A stretch of DNA of 64,000 nt from Qipengyuania citrea (lineage in GTDB: Bacteria; Pseudomonadota; Alphaproteobacteria; Sphingomonadales; Sphingomonadaceae). The DNA lies in the NCBI RefSeq assembly GCF_024171405.1, contig NZ_JALJZT010000002.1, positions 1,178,001 through 1,242,000 on the forward strand. Direction: 5' to 3'. The translations under genes and the position numbers were made by a program. Of this stretch, positions 1 through 8,603 are shown in pieces (the stretch's first letter is position 1; each line of letters starts with the position of its first letter). The notes below the pieces were generated by a model. It was not told the DNA's origin, did no database searches, and worked only from the letters and a program-made list of their open reading frames with translations.

Positions 1-1008
1 GCAGTCGTAGAGCATCTCGAAGGACTGCGCGCGATCTTTGCCGCCCCGGTCCAGGTCGGCGGATTCTCGGTCGACGTAGGGATTACCTTCGGGGTCGCAT
101 CGATCGAGGGCGATCCGCCCGCGCGCCTGGCTGCTGCCGTCGCGGCGGCCGAGGAAACGTCCGAAGCCCATAATCCGATCGCCATCGCCGAAACCGGAAC
201 CGAAACCGACCTTCTGTGGGACATCTCGCTCCGCGCGCGGATCGACGAGGCGATGGAAGCCGGCGAGATTTACTGCGTCTACCAGCCCAAGATCGACCTC
301 GCGTCGAAATCCATGGTCGGGGTCGAAGCGCTGGTACGCTGGCATGATCCGGCCCGCGGTTTCATTTCGCCGCTGCACTTTATCCAGCAGTGCGAAAAGG
401 CCGGGCGGATGGAGCACCTGACCCGCTACGTCCTGCAAAGCGCCTGCTCCGCTGGTCAGCTCCTGCATTTCCGCGGCCGGACCATCTCCATGTCGGTCAA
501 CATCTCGGCCACCCTGCTGGGCGACATGCGCGTGGTTGGACTGGTGCGCAATGTGCTCCAGGCGACGCGGTTCGATCCCCAGTATCTGACGCTCGAGATC
601 ACCGAGACGGCGCGCATCTCCGATCACAACGTGGCTTCGAGCATCCTTCAGGAACTGCGTTCGATTGGCGTGCGCATTGCCATGGACGATTTCGGCGTCG
701 GTGCGGCCAGCTACGAAGCGTTCTACGAATTGCCGTTCGACGAGATCAAGATCGACCGGCTTTTCATTACCAATATCGCCAAGGACCCGAAGGCTCGAGC
801 CATCGTGTCGAGCATCGCGGCAATGGGTCGCGAAGCGCGAATCACTGTGGTGGCAGAGGGCCTCGAGAACCCGCAGGACATCGCCTTGCTCGAGCATGTC
901 GGGTGCCAGCAGGTGCAGGGTTTCGCGTTTTCTCGTCCTCTCTCATTGTCCAATCTTTTGGAATATCAAGACTTTACGTCAGACAGGGCCATCGCAAACA
1001 TGGTTTAG
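1..1008 (+). CDS. GGDEF/EAL cyclic-di-GMP protein, 5' end outside the window
   Basis: The frame is open from base 1, so this is the last 335 residues of a longer protein. Residues 1-75 look like the tail of a GGDEF domain. An EAL domain fills about residues 80-325. Visible EAL landmarks are YQPKID, VEALVRW (the EAL motif), VNISA, LEITETA, MDDFGVG, EIKIDRLF, VVAEGLE and a final QGFAFSRPL. These include the usual metal-binding acidic residues and the catalytic loop, so phosphodiesterase activity on cyclic-di-GMP is plausible. The GGDEF signature itself lies off the left edge, so cyclase activity cannot be judged. The stop is followed by the mini-gene at 1068 rather than by a large gene. Confidence 0.88.
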   Translation, partial: AVVEHLEGLRAIFAAPVQVGGFSVDVGITFGVASIEGDPPARLAAAVAAAEETSEAHNPIAIAETGTETDLLWDISLRARIDEAMEAGEIYCVYQPKIDLASKSMVGVEALVRWHDPARGFISPLHFIQQCEKAGRMEHLTRYVLQSACSAGQLLHFRGRTISMSVNISATLLGDMRVVGLVRNVLQATRFDPQYLTLEITETARISDHNVASSILQELRSIGVRIAMDDFGVGAASYEAFYELPFDEIKIDRLFITNIAKDPKARAIVSSIAAMGREARITVVAEGLENPQDIALLEHVGCQQVQGFAFSRPLSLSNLLEYQDFTSDRAIANMV

Positions 1009-1010
1009 AC

Positions 1011-1042
1011 TTTACAAACAGACATGGTTAATGAAATATAAC
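1011..1042 (+). promoter_or_regulatory. Possible promoter of the 11-codon mini-gene
   Basis: TTTACA at 1011-1016 and TATAAC at 1037-1042 resemble -35 and -10 boxes. The spacer of 20 bases is longer than optimal, so the -10 box is the stronger part of the call. Transcription from here would begin near 1049, just before the Shine-Dalgarno sequence at 1055-1060, giving a transcript of about 105 bases ending at the terminator. Confidence 0.3.
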
Positions 1043-1067
1043 TCTTGAGCAATCAGGAGGTACGACC

Positions 1068-1103
1068 ATGTGGAATTTCTGGGAATGGCTGTTCGACGGC
1101 TGA
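1068..1103 (+). CDS. Putative 11-residue Trp-rich peptide
   Basis: ATG to TGA encodes MWNFWEWLFDG: three tryptophans and two phenylalanines in eleven residues, with two acidic residues. A near-perfect AGGAGG (1055-1060) sits seven bases before the ATG, stronger than the ribosome binding sites of most genes in this window. A strong intrinsic terminator follows 21 bases after the stop. A possible -10 box lies at 1037-1042, so this reads as an independent short transcription unit. Trp codons recall trp leader peptides, but no trp gene follows; the next gene is transglutaminase-like. It could be a regulatory leader, a membrane-active micropeptide, or the coding part of a small RNA. I do not recognise a family. 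Confidence 0.5.
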   Translation: MWNFWEWLFDG

Positions 1104-1124
1104 ATTTCATAACTTAAGTGATTC

Positions 1125-1152
1125 AAAGGGCCCCGTTTACGGGGCCCTTTTT
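1125..1152 (+). terminator. Strong rho-independent terminator
   Basis: A perfect 11-bp stem (AAAGGGCCCCG at 1125-1135, CGGGGCCCTTT at 1140-1150) closes a TTTA loop, and the T run extends to 1152. It ends the mini-gene transcript and separates it from the transglutaminase gene 50 bases downstream. Confidence 0.9.
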
Positions 1153-1201
1153 CGTTTAGCAGGTGCGAAACGAACCTGCGGCTGCGGCGTTGACCCTTCA
1201 T

Positions 1202-1999
1202 ATGCCGATCTCCATCGAAACCCGCTTCGCCTTCCACCTGCCCGCACCAACCGATGTGCTGCTGCAATTCGAGGTGGCTGCCATCCCCGAACAGACGATC
1301 CTGTCGAGCGAGACGCGGCTGGGGGACAGCGAACATTGTGCCCGCGTCCCCGCGCGCGACCATATCGGCGAACGGATCTGGATCCGTGCCGAGGGCGATT
1401 TCGAAGTCGACTATCGCGCACGCGTCGAACTCAACCGGCAACTCGATACGCTGGAAGATATGGCCGCCCTCGCCCCGCACGAGCTGCCCGGCGAAGCGGT
1501 CGAATACCTCTTCGACAGCCGCTATTGCCCGGCCGACGATTTCCAGTCCTTCGTCGAAGCGCAGTTTGCCGGCACCACCGGCGGTGCGCGGGTGGCCGCG
1601 ATCCGCGACTGGATCGCCGAACATTTCACTTACACGCCCGGCAGTTCGACCACCGAAACCGGGGCGGCGGAAACCTTCATCTCGCGCAAGGGCATCTGCC
1701 GCGACTATGCGCATGTTCTGGTGACGCTCGCGCGCGCCAGCACGATCCCCGCGCGCTATGTCGCCTGTTTTGCCCCCGGCGTGCAGCCTCCCGATTTCCA
1801 TGCGATAGCAGAGGTCTTCCTGGCCGACCCAAGCCGCGCCGACGGGGGGACCTGGCAGCTGGTCGATGCGACCGACATGGCCGACCCGGCCGAAACCGTA
1901 AAAATCGGCGTCGGCCGCGACGCCGCCGATGTCAGCTTTCTCACCAGTTTCGGCCCCAACGACTTCCGCTCCAGCTCGGTCAGCGTGAAGAAAGAATAG
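1202..1999 (+). CDS. Transglutaminase-like cysteine protease family protein
   Basis: A 265-residue protein of the bacterial transglutaminase-like superfamily. An N-terminal beta-rich segment (about residues 1-90) precedes the catalytic core. The core shows GICRDYAHVL (nucleophile Cys), a His in DFHAIAEV and an Asp in VDATD, the expected Cys-His-Asp order. No signal peptide is visible, so it is probably cytoplasmic; the natural substrate is unknown. The ATG at 1202 gives the family-typical start MPISIE; an in-frame GTG at 1163 would add 13 residues and overlap the region just after the terminator. It lies alone, 85 bases before zwf on the same strand. Confidence 0.82.
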   Translation: MPISIETRFAFHLPAPTDVLLQFEVAAIPEQTILSSETRLGDSEHCARVPARDHIGERIWIRAEGDFEVDYRARVELNRQLDTLEDMAALAPHELPGEAVEYLFDSRYCPADDFQSFVEAQFAGTTGGARVAAIRDWIAEHFTYTPGSSTTETGAAETFISRKGICRDYAHVLVTLARASTIPARYVACFAPGVQPPDFHAIAEVFLADPSRADGGTWQLVDATDMADPAETVKIGVGRDAADVSFLTSFGPNDFRSSSVSVKKE

Positions 2000-2084
2000 G
2001 AATGCAGGCGGCTGGTGTGCATGAGTTGGCGCTGGTAACCGCATCGACCAGGAGTGACCAACCGATGATTGCCTGCCCCCGCGC

Positions 2085-3527
2085 ATGAGTGTGAACGCCG
2101 ACCGCCTGCTGCTCTTCGGCGCGACCGGAGACCTCGCGCAGCGCATGCTGCTGCCCTCGCTCTGCGCGCTGGATGCCGACGGCCTGCTCGAGCCGGACCT
2201 CAAAATCGTCGGCACCGCCCGCTCGGAAATGACCACGCGCGAATATCGCGACTGGGCGCGCGCCGCGCTGGAGAAAAATCTCCCCGACCACCGCCGCGGC
2301 GGTGTCGCCACCTTCCTCAACCGGCTCAGCTACGTACCCGTCGATGCCACGACGCCCGATGGCTATGACGAGCTCGCCAAGGAAGTCGGCGCCTATGACA
2401 AGGGTCTGGCGATCTTTCTGTCGACCGCGCCCAGCCTGTTCGAACCGACCATCGACGGGCTCGTCCATGCCGGGCTGACCGAAGGCAATGTCCGCATCGG
2501 GCTGGAAAAACCGCTCGGCACAGATCTCGCCAGCAGCGAGGAAATCAACAATGCGGTCGCCAAGGCGTTCAGCGAAGACCGCATCTTCCGCATCGATCAC
2601 TACCTCGGCAAGGAGACGGTGCAGAACCTGCTCGCGCTGCGCTTTGCCAATCTGCTGTTCGAGCCGGTCTGGAACGCGACCTATATCGACCACGTCCAGA
2701 TCACCGTCGCCGAAACGATCGGGCTGGAATCGCGCGTCGCCTATTATGACGACAGCGGCGCCTTGCGCGACATGGTGCAGAACCACATGCTGCAATTGCT
2801 CGCGCTGGTAGCGATGGAGCCACCGACGAGCTTCGATTCCACCGCCGTGCGCGACGAGAAGGTCAAGGTCCTGCGCGCTCTGCGACCGATCGCGAAGGGC
2901 GAAACCGTGACCGGCCAGTACCGCGCGGGCGCGGTCGATGGGGCCGCGGTCCCCGGCTATGACGAGGAACTAGGCAAGCCCAGCGACACCGAGACCTTCG
3001 TCGCATTGAAGGCGCATGTCGACAATTGGCGTTGGAAGGGCGTGCCCTTCTACCTGCGCACCGGCAAACGCCTGCCCGAACGCGTGACCGAAATCGTGAT
3101 CCAGTTCCGCTGCGTCCCGCATTCGATCTTCGAAGGGCGCGGTGCGAGTACCAAGCCCAACCGCTTGGTTATCGGCATCCAGCCCGAGGAAAACGTCCAG
3201 CTGTCGATGATGGCCAAGGTGCCGGGGCTCGACCGCGAGGGCATCCGCCTGCGGCAGGTCCCGCTCGATATCGCCATGCCCGACGCCTTTTCGGGCACGG
3301 TCCGCCGGATCGCCTACGAGCGCCTGCTGCTCGACCTGATCGAAGGGGACCAGACGCTGTTCGTCCGCCGGGACGAGGTCGAGGCGCAATGGGAGTGGAT
3401 CGATGCGATTCGCGCATTGTGGGAGCATGGGGAAATCACCCCCAAGCCCTATGGCGCGGGCAGCTGGGGGCCCAGCGCGGCCATCGCGCTGGCCGAACGC
3501 GACGGAGTGACCTGGCATGACGAATAA
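2085..3527 (+). CDS. zwf: Glucose-6-phosphate 1-dehydrogenase
   Basis: Oxidises glucose-6-phosphate to 6-phosphogluconolactone with NAD(P)+, the entry step of the Entner-Doudoroff and oxidative pentose phosphate routes. At 480 residues it is of normal length. The N-terminal nucleotide-binding motif reads FGATGDLA (residues about 11-18). The substrate-binding and catalytic segment reads RIDHYLGKE, and EKPLG precedes it. It is the first gene of zwf-edd-glk-eda; its 3' end overlaps edd by 11 bases, implying translational coupling. No pgl (6-phosphogluconolactonase) gene is present in the operon. Confidence 0.96.
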   Translation: MSVNADRLLLFGATGDLAQRMLLPSLCALDADGLLEPDLKIVGTARSEMTTREYRDWARAALEKNLPDHRRGGVATFLNRLSYVPVDATTPDGYDELAKEVGAYDKGLAIFLSTAPSLFEPTIDGLVHAGLTEGNVRIGLEKPLGTDLASSEEINNAVAKAFSEDRIFRIDHYLGKETVQNLLALRFANLLFEPVWNATYIDHVQITVAETIGLESRVAYYDDSGALRDMVQNHMLQLLALVAMEPPTSFDSTAVRDEKVKVLRALRPIAKGETVTGQYRAGAVDGAAVPGYDEELGKPSDTETFVALKAHVDNWRWKGVPFYLRTGKRLPERVTEIVIQFRCVPHSIFEGRGASTKPNRLVIGIQPEENVQLSMMAKVPGLDREGIRLRQVPLDIAMPDAFSGTVRRIAYERLLLDLIEGDQTLFVRRDEVEAQWEWIDAIRALWEHGEITPKPYGAGSWGPSAAIALAERDGVTWHDE

Positions 3528-5334
3528 ACCGCTCAACGACACGATCCACCGCGTCACCCAGCGGGTGATCGACAATTCGCGCGACAGCCGTAGCGACTAT
3601 CTCGACCTGATGGACCGCGAAGGCGACCGGCAGGTCAACCGCGGCTCGCTATCCTGCTCGAACCTGGCGCACGCCTTTGCCGGGGCGGAGGAAGACCAGG
3701 CCGCGATCATGGCCGCGCGGGGGCCGAACCTCGGCATCGTCACCGCCTATAACGACATGCTCTCCGCGCATCAGCCTTACCACCGCTACCCCGAGCGGAT
3801 GAAGATCTGGGCGCGCGAGGTGGGCGCTACCGTTCAGGTCGCCGGCGGCACCCCCGCCATGTGCGACGGAGTGACGCAGGGCGAAGCGGGGATGGAACTG
3901 TCGCTGTTCAGCCGCGACACGATCGCGCTGTCGACCGTCGTCGCGCTGAGCCATGCCATGTACGATGGCGTCGCGCTGCTGGGCATTTGCGACAAGATCG
4001 TGCCGGGCCTGCTGATGGGCGCGCTGCGCTTTGGCCATCTCCCCGCTATCTTCGTGCCCTCCGGCCCGATGGGGACCGGCATTTCCAACAAGGAAAAGCA
4101 GCGCGTCCGCCAGCTCTATGCCGAGGGCAAGGCGACCCGTAAGGAACTGCTGGCAAGCGAGATGGGCAGCTACCATTCCGCGGGCACCTGCACCTTTTAC
4201 GGCACTGCCAATTCCAACCAGATGATGATGGAGATGATGGGCCTGCACGTGCCCGGTGCGGCCTTCGTCCAGCCGGGCGCCAAGCTGCGGCAGGAACTGA
4301 GCCGCGCGGCCACGCACCGGCTCGCGGCGATCGGCAAGTCGGGCGACGATTACCGCCCCCTCGCCCGCGTGGTCGACGAAAAGTCGATCGTCAATGCGGC
4401 GATCGGCCTGCTGGCCACGGGCGGATCGACCAACCACGCGATCCATATCCCTGCGATGGCGCGCTCGGCAGGCATCCGCTTCGACTGGGCCGATCTGGCG
4501 GAATTGTCCTCTGTCATTCCGCTCGTCGCACGCGTCTATCCCAATGGTTCGGGTGATGTGAACCATTTCCACGAGGCGGGCGGGATCGGCTATGTGATCG
4601 GCACGCTGCTGGATGAGGGCCTCGCCCATTCCGACATCATGACCATCTGGGATGGCGGGTTCGAAAGCTATTCGCGCGAACCCGGCATGGACGGCGATGC
4701 GCTGACCTGGCGCGACCCGGGCCCCTCGGGCGACAGCGAGATGCTGCGCCCGGCCTCCGCGCCGTTCGAACCCGACGGCGGCATGCGTCTGGTCGAGGGC
4801 AACCTTGGCCGTGCCTGCTTCAAATCCTCCGCCGTCGAACGCGAGCGCTGGATCGTCGAGGCACCGTGCCGCGTGTTCGAGACCCAGCATGAGGTGAACG
4901 AGGCGTTCAAGCTGGGCGAGCTCGACCGCGACGTTGTCGTCGTGGTCCGTTTCCAGGGTCCCCGGGCCAATGGCATGCCCGAACTGCACAAGCTCACTCC
5001 CGCGCTCGGTGTCCTGCAGGACCGCGGATACCGCGTCGCGCTGGTCACCGATGGCCGCATGTCGGGCGCATCGGGCAAGGTCCCGGCGGCGATCCACTGC
5101 ACACCCGAGGCGCGGGGCGGCGGTCCGCTGTCGCGGCTGCGCGATGGCGATATCGTGCGGGTCTGCGCCGCCACGGGGACGCTATCCACCGAGGCCGATC
5201 TCGACAATCGCGATCCCGCCATGGCGCCCCCGCCCGAGACCGGCATGGGCCGCGAGTTTTTCGCGATGTTCCGCGCGAATGCCGATGGCGCCGAACAGGG
5301 TGCCTCCTCGATGCTGGCGCTGGCCGGGCTGTGA
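3517..5334 (+). CDS. edd: Phosphogluconate dehydratase
   Basis: Converts 6-phosphogluconate to 2-keto-3-deoxy-6-phosphogluconate, the committed Entner-Doudoroff step. The protein has 605 residues, standard for Edd, and belongs to the IlvD/Edd iron-sulfur dehydratase family. Supporting motifs include [12 protein letters not shown] near residue 78, [13 protein letters not shown], the cluster-Cys region [27 protein letters not shown], and near the C-terminus [17 protein letters not shown]. The start lies within the last 11 bases of zwf. The stop overlaps the GTG start of glk. Confidence 0.96.
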   Translation: MTNKPLNDTIHRVTQRVIDNSRDSRSDYLDLMDREGDRQVNRGSLSCSNLAHAFAGAEEDQAAIMAARGPNLGIVTAYNDMLSAHQPYHRYPERMKIWAREVGATVQVAGGTPAMCDGVTQGEAGMELSLFSRDTIALSTVVALSHAMYDGVALLGICDKIVPGLLMGALRFGHLPAIFVPSGPMGTGISNKEKQRVRQLYAEGKATRKELLASEMGSYHSAGTCTFYGTANSNQMMMEMMGLHVPGAAFVQPGAKLRQELSRAATHRLAAIGKSGDDYRPLARVVDEKSIVNAAIGLLATGGSTNHAIHIPAMARSAGIRFDWADLAELSSVIPLVARVYPNGSGDVNHFHEAGGIGYVIGTLLDEGLAHSDIMTIWDGGFESYSREPGMDGDALTWRDPGPSGDSEMLRPASAPFEPDGGMRLVEGNLGRACFKSSAVERERWIVEAPCRVFETQHEVNEAFKLGELDRDVVVVVRFQGPRANGMPELHKLTPALGVLQDRGYRVALVTDGRMSGASGKVPAAIHCTPEARGGGPLSRLRDGDIVRVCAATGTLSTEADLDNRDPAMAPPPETGMGREFFAMFRANADGAEQGASSMLALAGL

Positions 5335-6305
5335 GCGTGGATCTCGTCAGCGTCGATATCGGGGGCACCCATGCGCGGTTCGCACTGGCCACCGTGCATG
5401 ACGACGGGACGATCGTTCTCGGCGAACCCGAAACGCTGCACACCGACGAATATGCCAGCTTCCAGACCGCATGGGAGGATTTCCGCAAGCGGATGGGCGG
5501 CACCCTGCCCCCGCGCGTGGCGATGGCGATCGCGGGGCCGGTGGGGAGCGATGTCATCCGCTTTACCAACAATCCGTGGATCATTCGCCCCGCGCTGATC
5601 AAGCAGAAGCTGGGCGTCGAGAACTACTTCCTCGTCAATGACTTCGAAGCGGTCGCACATGCAGTGGCGCGCGCGCCAGAGGAGCAGTTCCTGCACCTTG
5701 CCGGGCCCGACGAACCGCTTACTGCCGATGGCACGATCAGCGTGCTTGGTCCCGGCACCGGTCTGGGCGTCGCCCACCTGTGGCGCTCGGGCAGCGATTA
5801 CCGCGTGCAGGCGACCGAGGGCGGCCATATCGATTTCGCCCCGCTCGACAGTATCGAGGATGCGATCCTTGCCCGGCTGCGCAAGCGCCATACGCGCGTA
5901 TCGGTCGAGCGGGTCGTCTCCGGACCGGCGATCGTCGACATCTACGAAACGCTGGCCGCAATGGAAAAACGCAAGACGCGGGACGAGGAAGATATCGCGA
6001 TCTGGACCCGCGCCATGAGCGACGAAGAAAGCCTCGCCGCCGCAGCGCTAGACCGGTTCTGCCTGTCACTGGGCAGCGTCGCGGGCGATATCGCGCTGGC
6101 GCAGGGCGGCTTTGGCGGTGTCGTGATCGCGGGCGGACTCGGCTATCGTCTGCGCGACCATTTGCCCAAATCGGGTTTCGCCCAGCGTTTTCGCGCGAAG
6201 GGGCGCTTTGCTCAATTGATGGCGACCATTCCGGTCAAGCTCATCACCCATCCCCAACCGGGCCTGTTCGGCGCGGCTGCAGCCTTTGCCAGGAGACACG
6301 CTTGA
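5331..6305 (+). CDS. glk: Glucokinase
   Basis: Phosphorylates glucose with ATP, feeding glucose-6-phosphate to zwf. The 324-residue protein matches the bacterial Glk family: the N-terminal phosphate loop is [10 protein letters not shown], followed by the glucose-site segments NNPW and NDFEAVAHA, then [12 protein letters not shown] and [10 protein letters not shown]. The GTG start overlaps the edd stop in GTGA. The downstream overlap with eda is TTGA. Such tight coupling suggests that all four proteins are made in fixed proportion. Confidence 0.95.
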   Translation: MSVDLVSVDIGGTHARFALATVHDDGTIVLGEPETLHTDEYASFQTAWEDFRKRMGGTLPPRVAMAIAGPVGSDVIRFTNNPWIIRPALIKQKLGVENYFLVNDFEAVAHAVARAPEEQFLHLAGPDEPLTADGTISVLGPGTGLGVAHLWRSGSDYRVQATEGGHIDFAPLDSIEDAILARLRKRHTRVSVERVVSGPAIVDIYETLAAMEKRKTRDEEDIAIWTRAMSDEESLAAAALDRFCLSLGSVAGDIALAQGGFGGVVIAGGLGYRLRDHLPKSGFAQRFRAKGRFAQLMATIPVKLITHPQPGLFGAAAAFARRHA

Positions 6306-6913
6306 CCATTGCCGACATCATGCAGACCGCGCCGGTTATTCCAGTGATTGTGATCGATGAGTTGGAGCATGCCGAACCGCTCGCGCGCGCGCTGGTGGCG
6401 GGCGGGCTGCCAGTGCTGGAAGTGACGCTGCGCACGCCTGCCGCGCTCGATGCGATCCGCGCAATGCGCCAGGTCGAAGGCGCTGTGGTCGGCGCGGGGA
6501 CGGTCACCAACCAGTCCGAGCTTGCCGCTGCAGTCGATGCCGGCAGCCAGTTCATCGTTTCGCCCGGGCTGACCGAACCGCTGGGCAAGGCTGCCATTCG
6601 CGCGGATATTCCCTTCCTGCCGGGCATCGCCAATGCGGGCGACATCATGCGCGGGCTGGATATGGGACTCACTCATTTCAAATTCTTCCCCGCGATGGCC
6701 GCCGGCGGCCTGCCCGCGCTCAAGGCCCTGGCCGCACCTTTCGGACAATGCCGCTTCTGCCCGACCGGAGGTATCTCGCTGGCCAATGCGCCCGAATGGC
6801 TCGGCTTCGATCCGGTCCTGTGCGTCGGCGGTAGCTGGGTCGCCCCGCGCGGCGCCGTCGACGAAGCGGAAGTCGAGCGTCTGGCGCGCGAAGCCGCCGC
6901 GCTGGCTGCTTAG
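6302..6913 (+). CDS. eda: 2-keto-3-deoxy-6-phosphogluconate aldolase
   Basis: Cleaves KDPG to pyruvate and glyceraldehyde-3-phosphate, ending the Entner-Doudoroff sequence. The 203-residue protein shows PVIPVIVID near the N-terminus, the catalytic-base region LEVTLRTPAAL, VGAGTV, the Schiff-base lysine in THFKFFPA, and CPTGGIS. I chose the TTG at 6302, which overlaps the glk stop and restores the family-typical TIADIM beginning; the first ATG (6320) would drop six residues. It is the last gene of the operon; I see only a weak hairpin in the 82 bases after it. Confidence 0.93.
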   Translation: MTIADIMQTAPVIPVIVIDELEHAEPLARALVAGGLPVLEVTLRTPAALDAIRAMRQVEGAVVGAGTVTNQSELAAAVDAGSQFIVSPGLTEPLGKAAIRADIPFLPGIANAGDIMRGLDMGLTHFKFFPAMAAGGLPALKALAAPFGQCRFCPTGGISLANAPEWLGFDPVLCVGGSWVAPRGAVDEAEVERLAREAAALAA

Positions 6914-6995
6914 TACCACCGCCGATCCGTCCCTGTGCGGGGCGTTCTTTCCAGCCTAGGTGGAAAATTCACCCATTCATGCGCATAATGGGTAG

Positions 6996-7652
6996 ATGGA
7001 CGTGATTCTGAAATGGATCGGCGGGGGAACCGTCGTCGCAGCGCTGGTGCTGGCGGGCGTCGCTGTGGGTGGCCGTGCAACCGCCGAAGCGGAAACGCCC
7101 GATGTGGTGGCCGCCGCGCCCGAGCCGGCGGTAGAACCGGTCGAAGTCCATGGCGCGCTTGCAGCCAAGGCAGTGGCCGATGCCAAGCGGCTTTACACTG
7201 TCCGCAGGATCCTGCCGATCGACGGACCGATCAAATATGGCGAGTGGCATTGGGACGACGAAGGCGTCCCCGATGGCCCGCTGCTGGTGACCGTCGACCT
7301 CGAAGCGCGGGTGATCTCGATCTTTCGCGGCGGGTATGAAATCGGCGCCGCGGCGGTGATGCTCGGCACGGACGAGCATCCGACCCCGACCGGTGTCTTC
7401 CCGATCCTGTGGAAGCAGCGGCACAATGTCTCCGAGAAATACGGCAATGCGCCGATGCCCTGGAGCATGTTCCTGACCACCGACGGGGTCGCCATCCATG
7501 GCGGCAGCGTGGTCGAAAACGGCTATGCCAGCCATGGCTGCATCGGCGTGCCCGACGACATCGCCAAGCGTCTGTTCGCGATCGCCAAGAAGGGCGACAA
7601 GATCGTGATCACCAGGGGCGAGCAGATGACCGTCGGCGACAGCATCATCTGA
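6996..7652 (+). CDS. L,D-transpeptidase (YkuD domain)
   Basis: A 218-residue envelope protein expected to form 3-3 peptidoglycan cross-links or attach proteins to peptidoglycan. One N-terminal membrane segment (about residues 9-28) acts as signal anchor. The YkuD catalytic signature appears as IHGGSVVENG followed by SHGCIGVP, with the nucleophile Cys around residue 182. The upstream stretch VTVDLEARVISIFRGG is the usual start of the domain. It converges on tilS with six bases between stop codons. Confidence 0.9.
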   Translation: MDVILKWIGGGTVVAALVLAGVAVGGRATAEAETPDVVAAAPEPAVEPVEVHGALAAKAVADAKRLYTVRRILPIDGPIKYGEWHWDDEGVPDGPLLVTVDLEARVISIFRGGYEIGAAAVMLGTDEHPTPTGVFPILWKQRHNVSEKYGNAPMPWSMFLTTDGVAIHGGSVVENGYASHGCIGVPDDIAKRLFAIAKKGDKIVITRGEQMTVGDSII

Positions 7653-7658
7653 TGTGTG

Positions 7659-8603
7659 TCAGCCGCTGCGACGCGGCGGTTCGGGCGTACAGATAAATCT
7701 ATCGCCGCGCCGTTCGACCAGCACACCCGCGATATTGCCGCGCCGATCCGCCGCTTTCAGGAATGCGGCGACCTCGCCGTGCGAAATCTCGCCGCCAAGA
7801 ATGGCAATGGCACGTGCGACCAGCCGCGCGGAGGTATCGCGCGTGGGGCCGACCGGCACCGCAACGCGTGCATCGCCGATCACAGCCGCATCGTCCCACA
7901 ATTGGTCCGCGACTATCTCTAGCGCCTGTTCCGCCTCCTCCAAATGCGACGCGGAACGGGCCAGCGCCATGGGGTCGATCCAGTCGGCTGCCTCCAGCGC
8001 ACGCCGGATACGCACCCGATCGTAGCTTTGGTCGCGGTTGCTCGGGTCCTCGGCAAATGGAGTTCCCAGACGCTCGACGAGATCGCGTAGCTCCTGCTTG
8101 CGGAACGCGAGCAGCGGGCGAAGCACGGGAACCGCGCAGCCCGCGATCATCGTCGACGAGCGGATGCCTGCAAGCCCCGCCAACCCGCTTCCGCGGTTGA
8201 GGCGCATCAGCAGCGTTTCGGCCTGGTCGTCGGTATGGTGCGCCGTGGCGATCGCGGCCAGTTCGCGCGCCTGCGCCCATTTGCCCAGTGCCGCATAGCG
8301 CGCCGCACGCGCGCGGTCCTGCACATTGCCCTCATCCACGCTGACATTGAGCAAACGGCACGGGATGCCCCGGTCCGAGCAGACCCGCGCGACCAGCGCG
8401 CATTCCTCGGCTGCCTCGGCGCGCAGGCCATGGTCGACCGTCGCGACCTCGATCGCATCGCCGAGCAGGTCATGCGCCAATGCCAACAGCGCCATGCTGT
8501 CGGGCCCGCCCGATACCGCGAGGCCCAGCTTTCCGTTCAGCTGGAAGCGGTCAAAAGCCGCTTCGAAGCGCGCTAGCAGCGCGGGAGCGATATCCCCGTC
8601 AAT
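7659..8603 (-). CDS. tilS: tRNA(Ile)-lysidine synthase, non-canonical start
   Basis: Modifies C34 of the CAU-anticodon isoleucine tRNA to lysidine, an essential reaction. The PP-loop reads LAVSGGPDSMALLALAH and later segments include HGLRAEAA, ATAHHTDDQAET and LMRLNRGSG. The first in-frame ATG or GTG is the Met inside SGGPDSM, which would destroy the ATP loop, so translation must begin upstream. The frame is open only back to a TGA at 8610-8612 and contains no ATG, GTG or TTG there. An ATT at 8601-8603 overlaps the ybgF stop (ATTGA), making a coupled AUU start the simplest reading; a CTG at 8577-8579 is an alternative. From ATT the protein has 314 residues and lacks the long C-terminal domains of E. 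coli TilS. Confidence 0.85.
   Translation of the reverse strand: MDGDIAPALLARFEAAFDRFQLNGKLGLAVSGGPDSMALLALAHDLLGDAIEVATVDHGLRAEAAEECALVARVCSDRGIPCRLLNVSVDEGNVQDRARAARYAALGKWAQARELAAIATAHHTDDQAETLLMRLNRGSGLAGLAGIRSSTMIAGCAVPVLRPLLAFRKQELRDLVERLGTPFAEDPSNRDQSYDRVRIRRALEAADWIDPMALARSASHLEEAEQALEIVADQLWDDAAVIGDARVAVPVGPTRDTSARLVARAIAILGGEISHGEVAAFLKAADRRGNIAGVLVERRGDRFICTPEPPRRSG

Noticed and set aside
1068..1152. Classical trp attenuator
   Set aside because: Trp codons and a terminator are present, but no trp biosynthetic gene follows and no alternative antiterminator pairing is evident.
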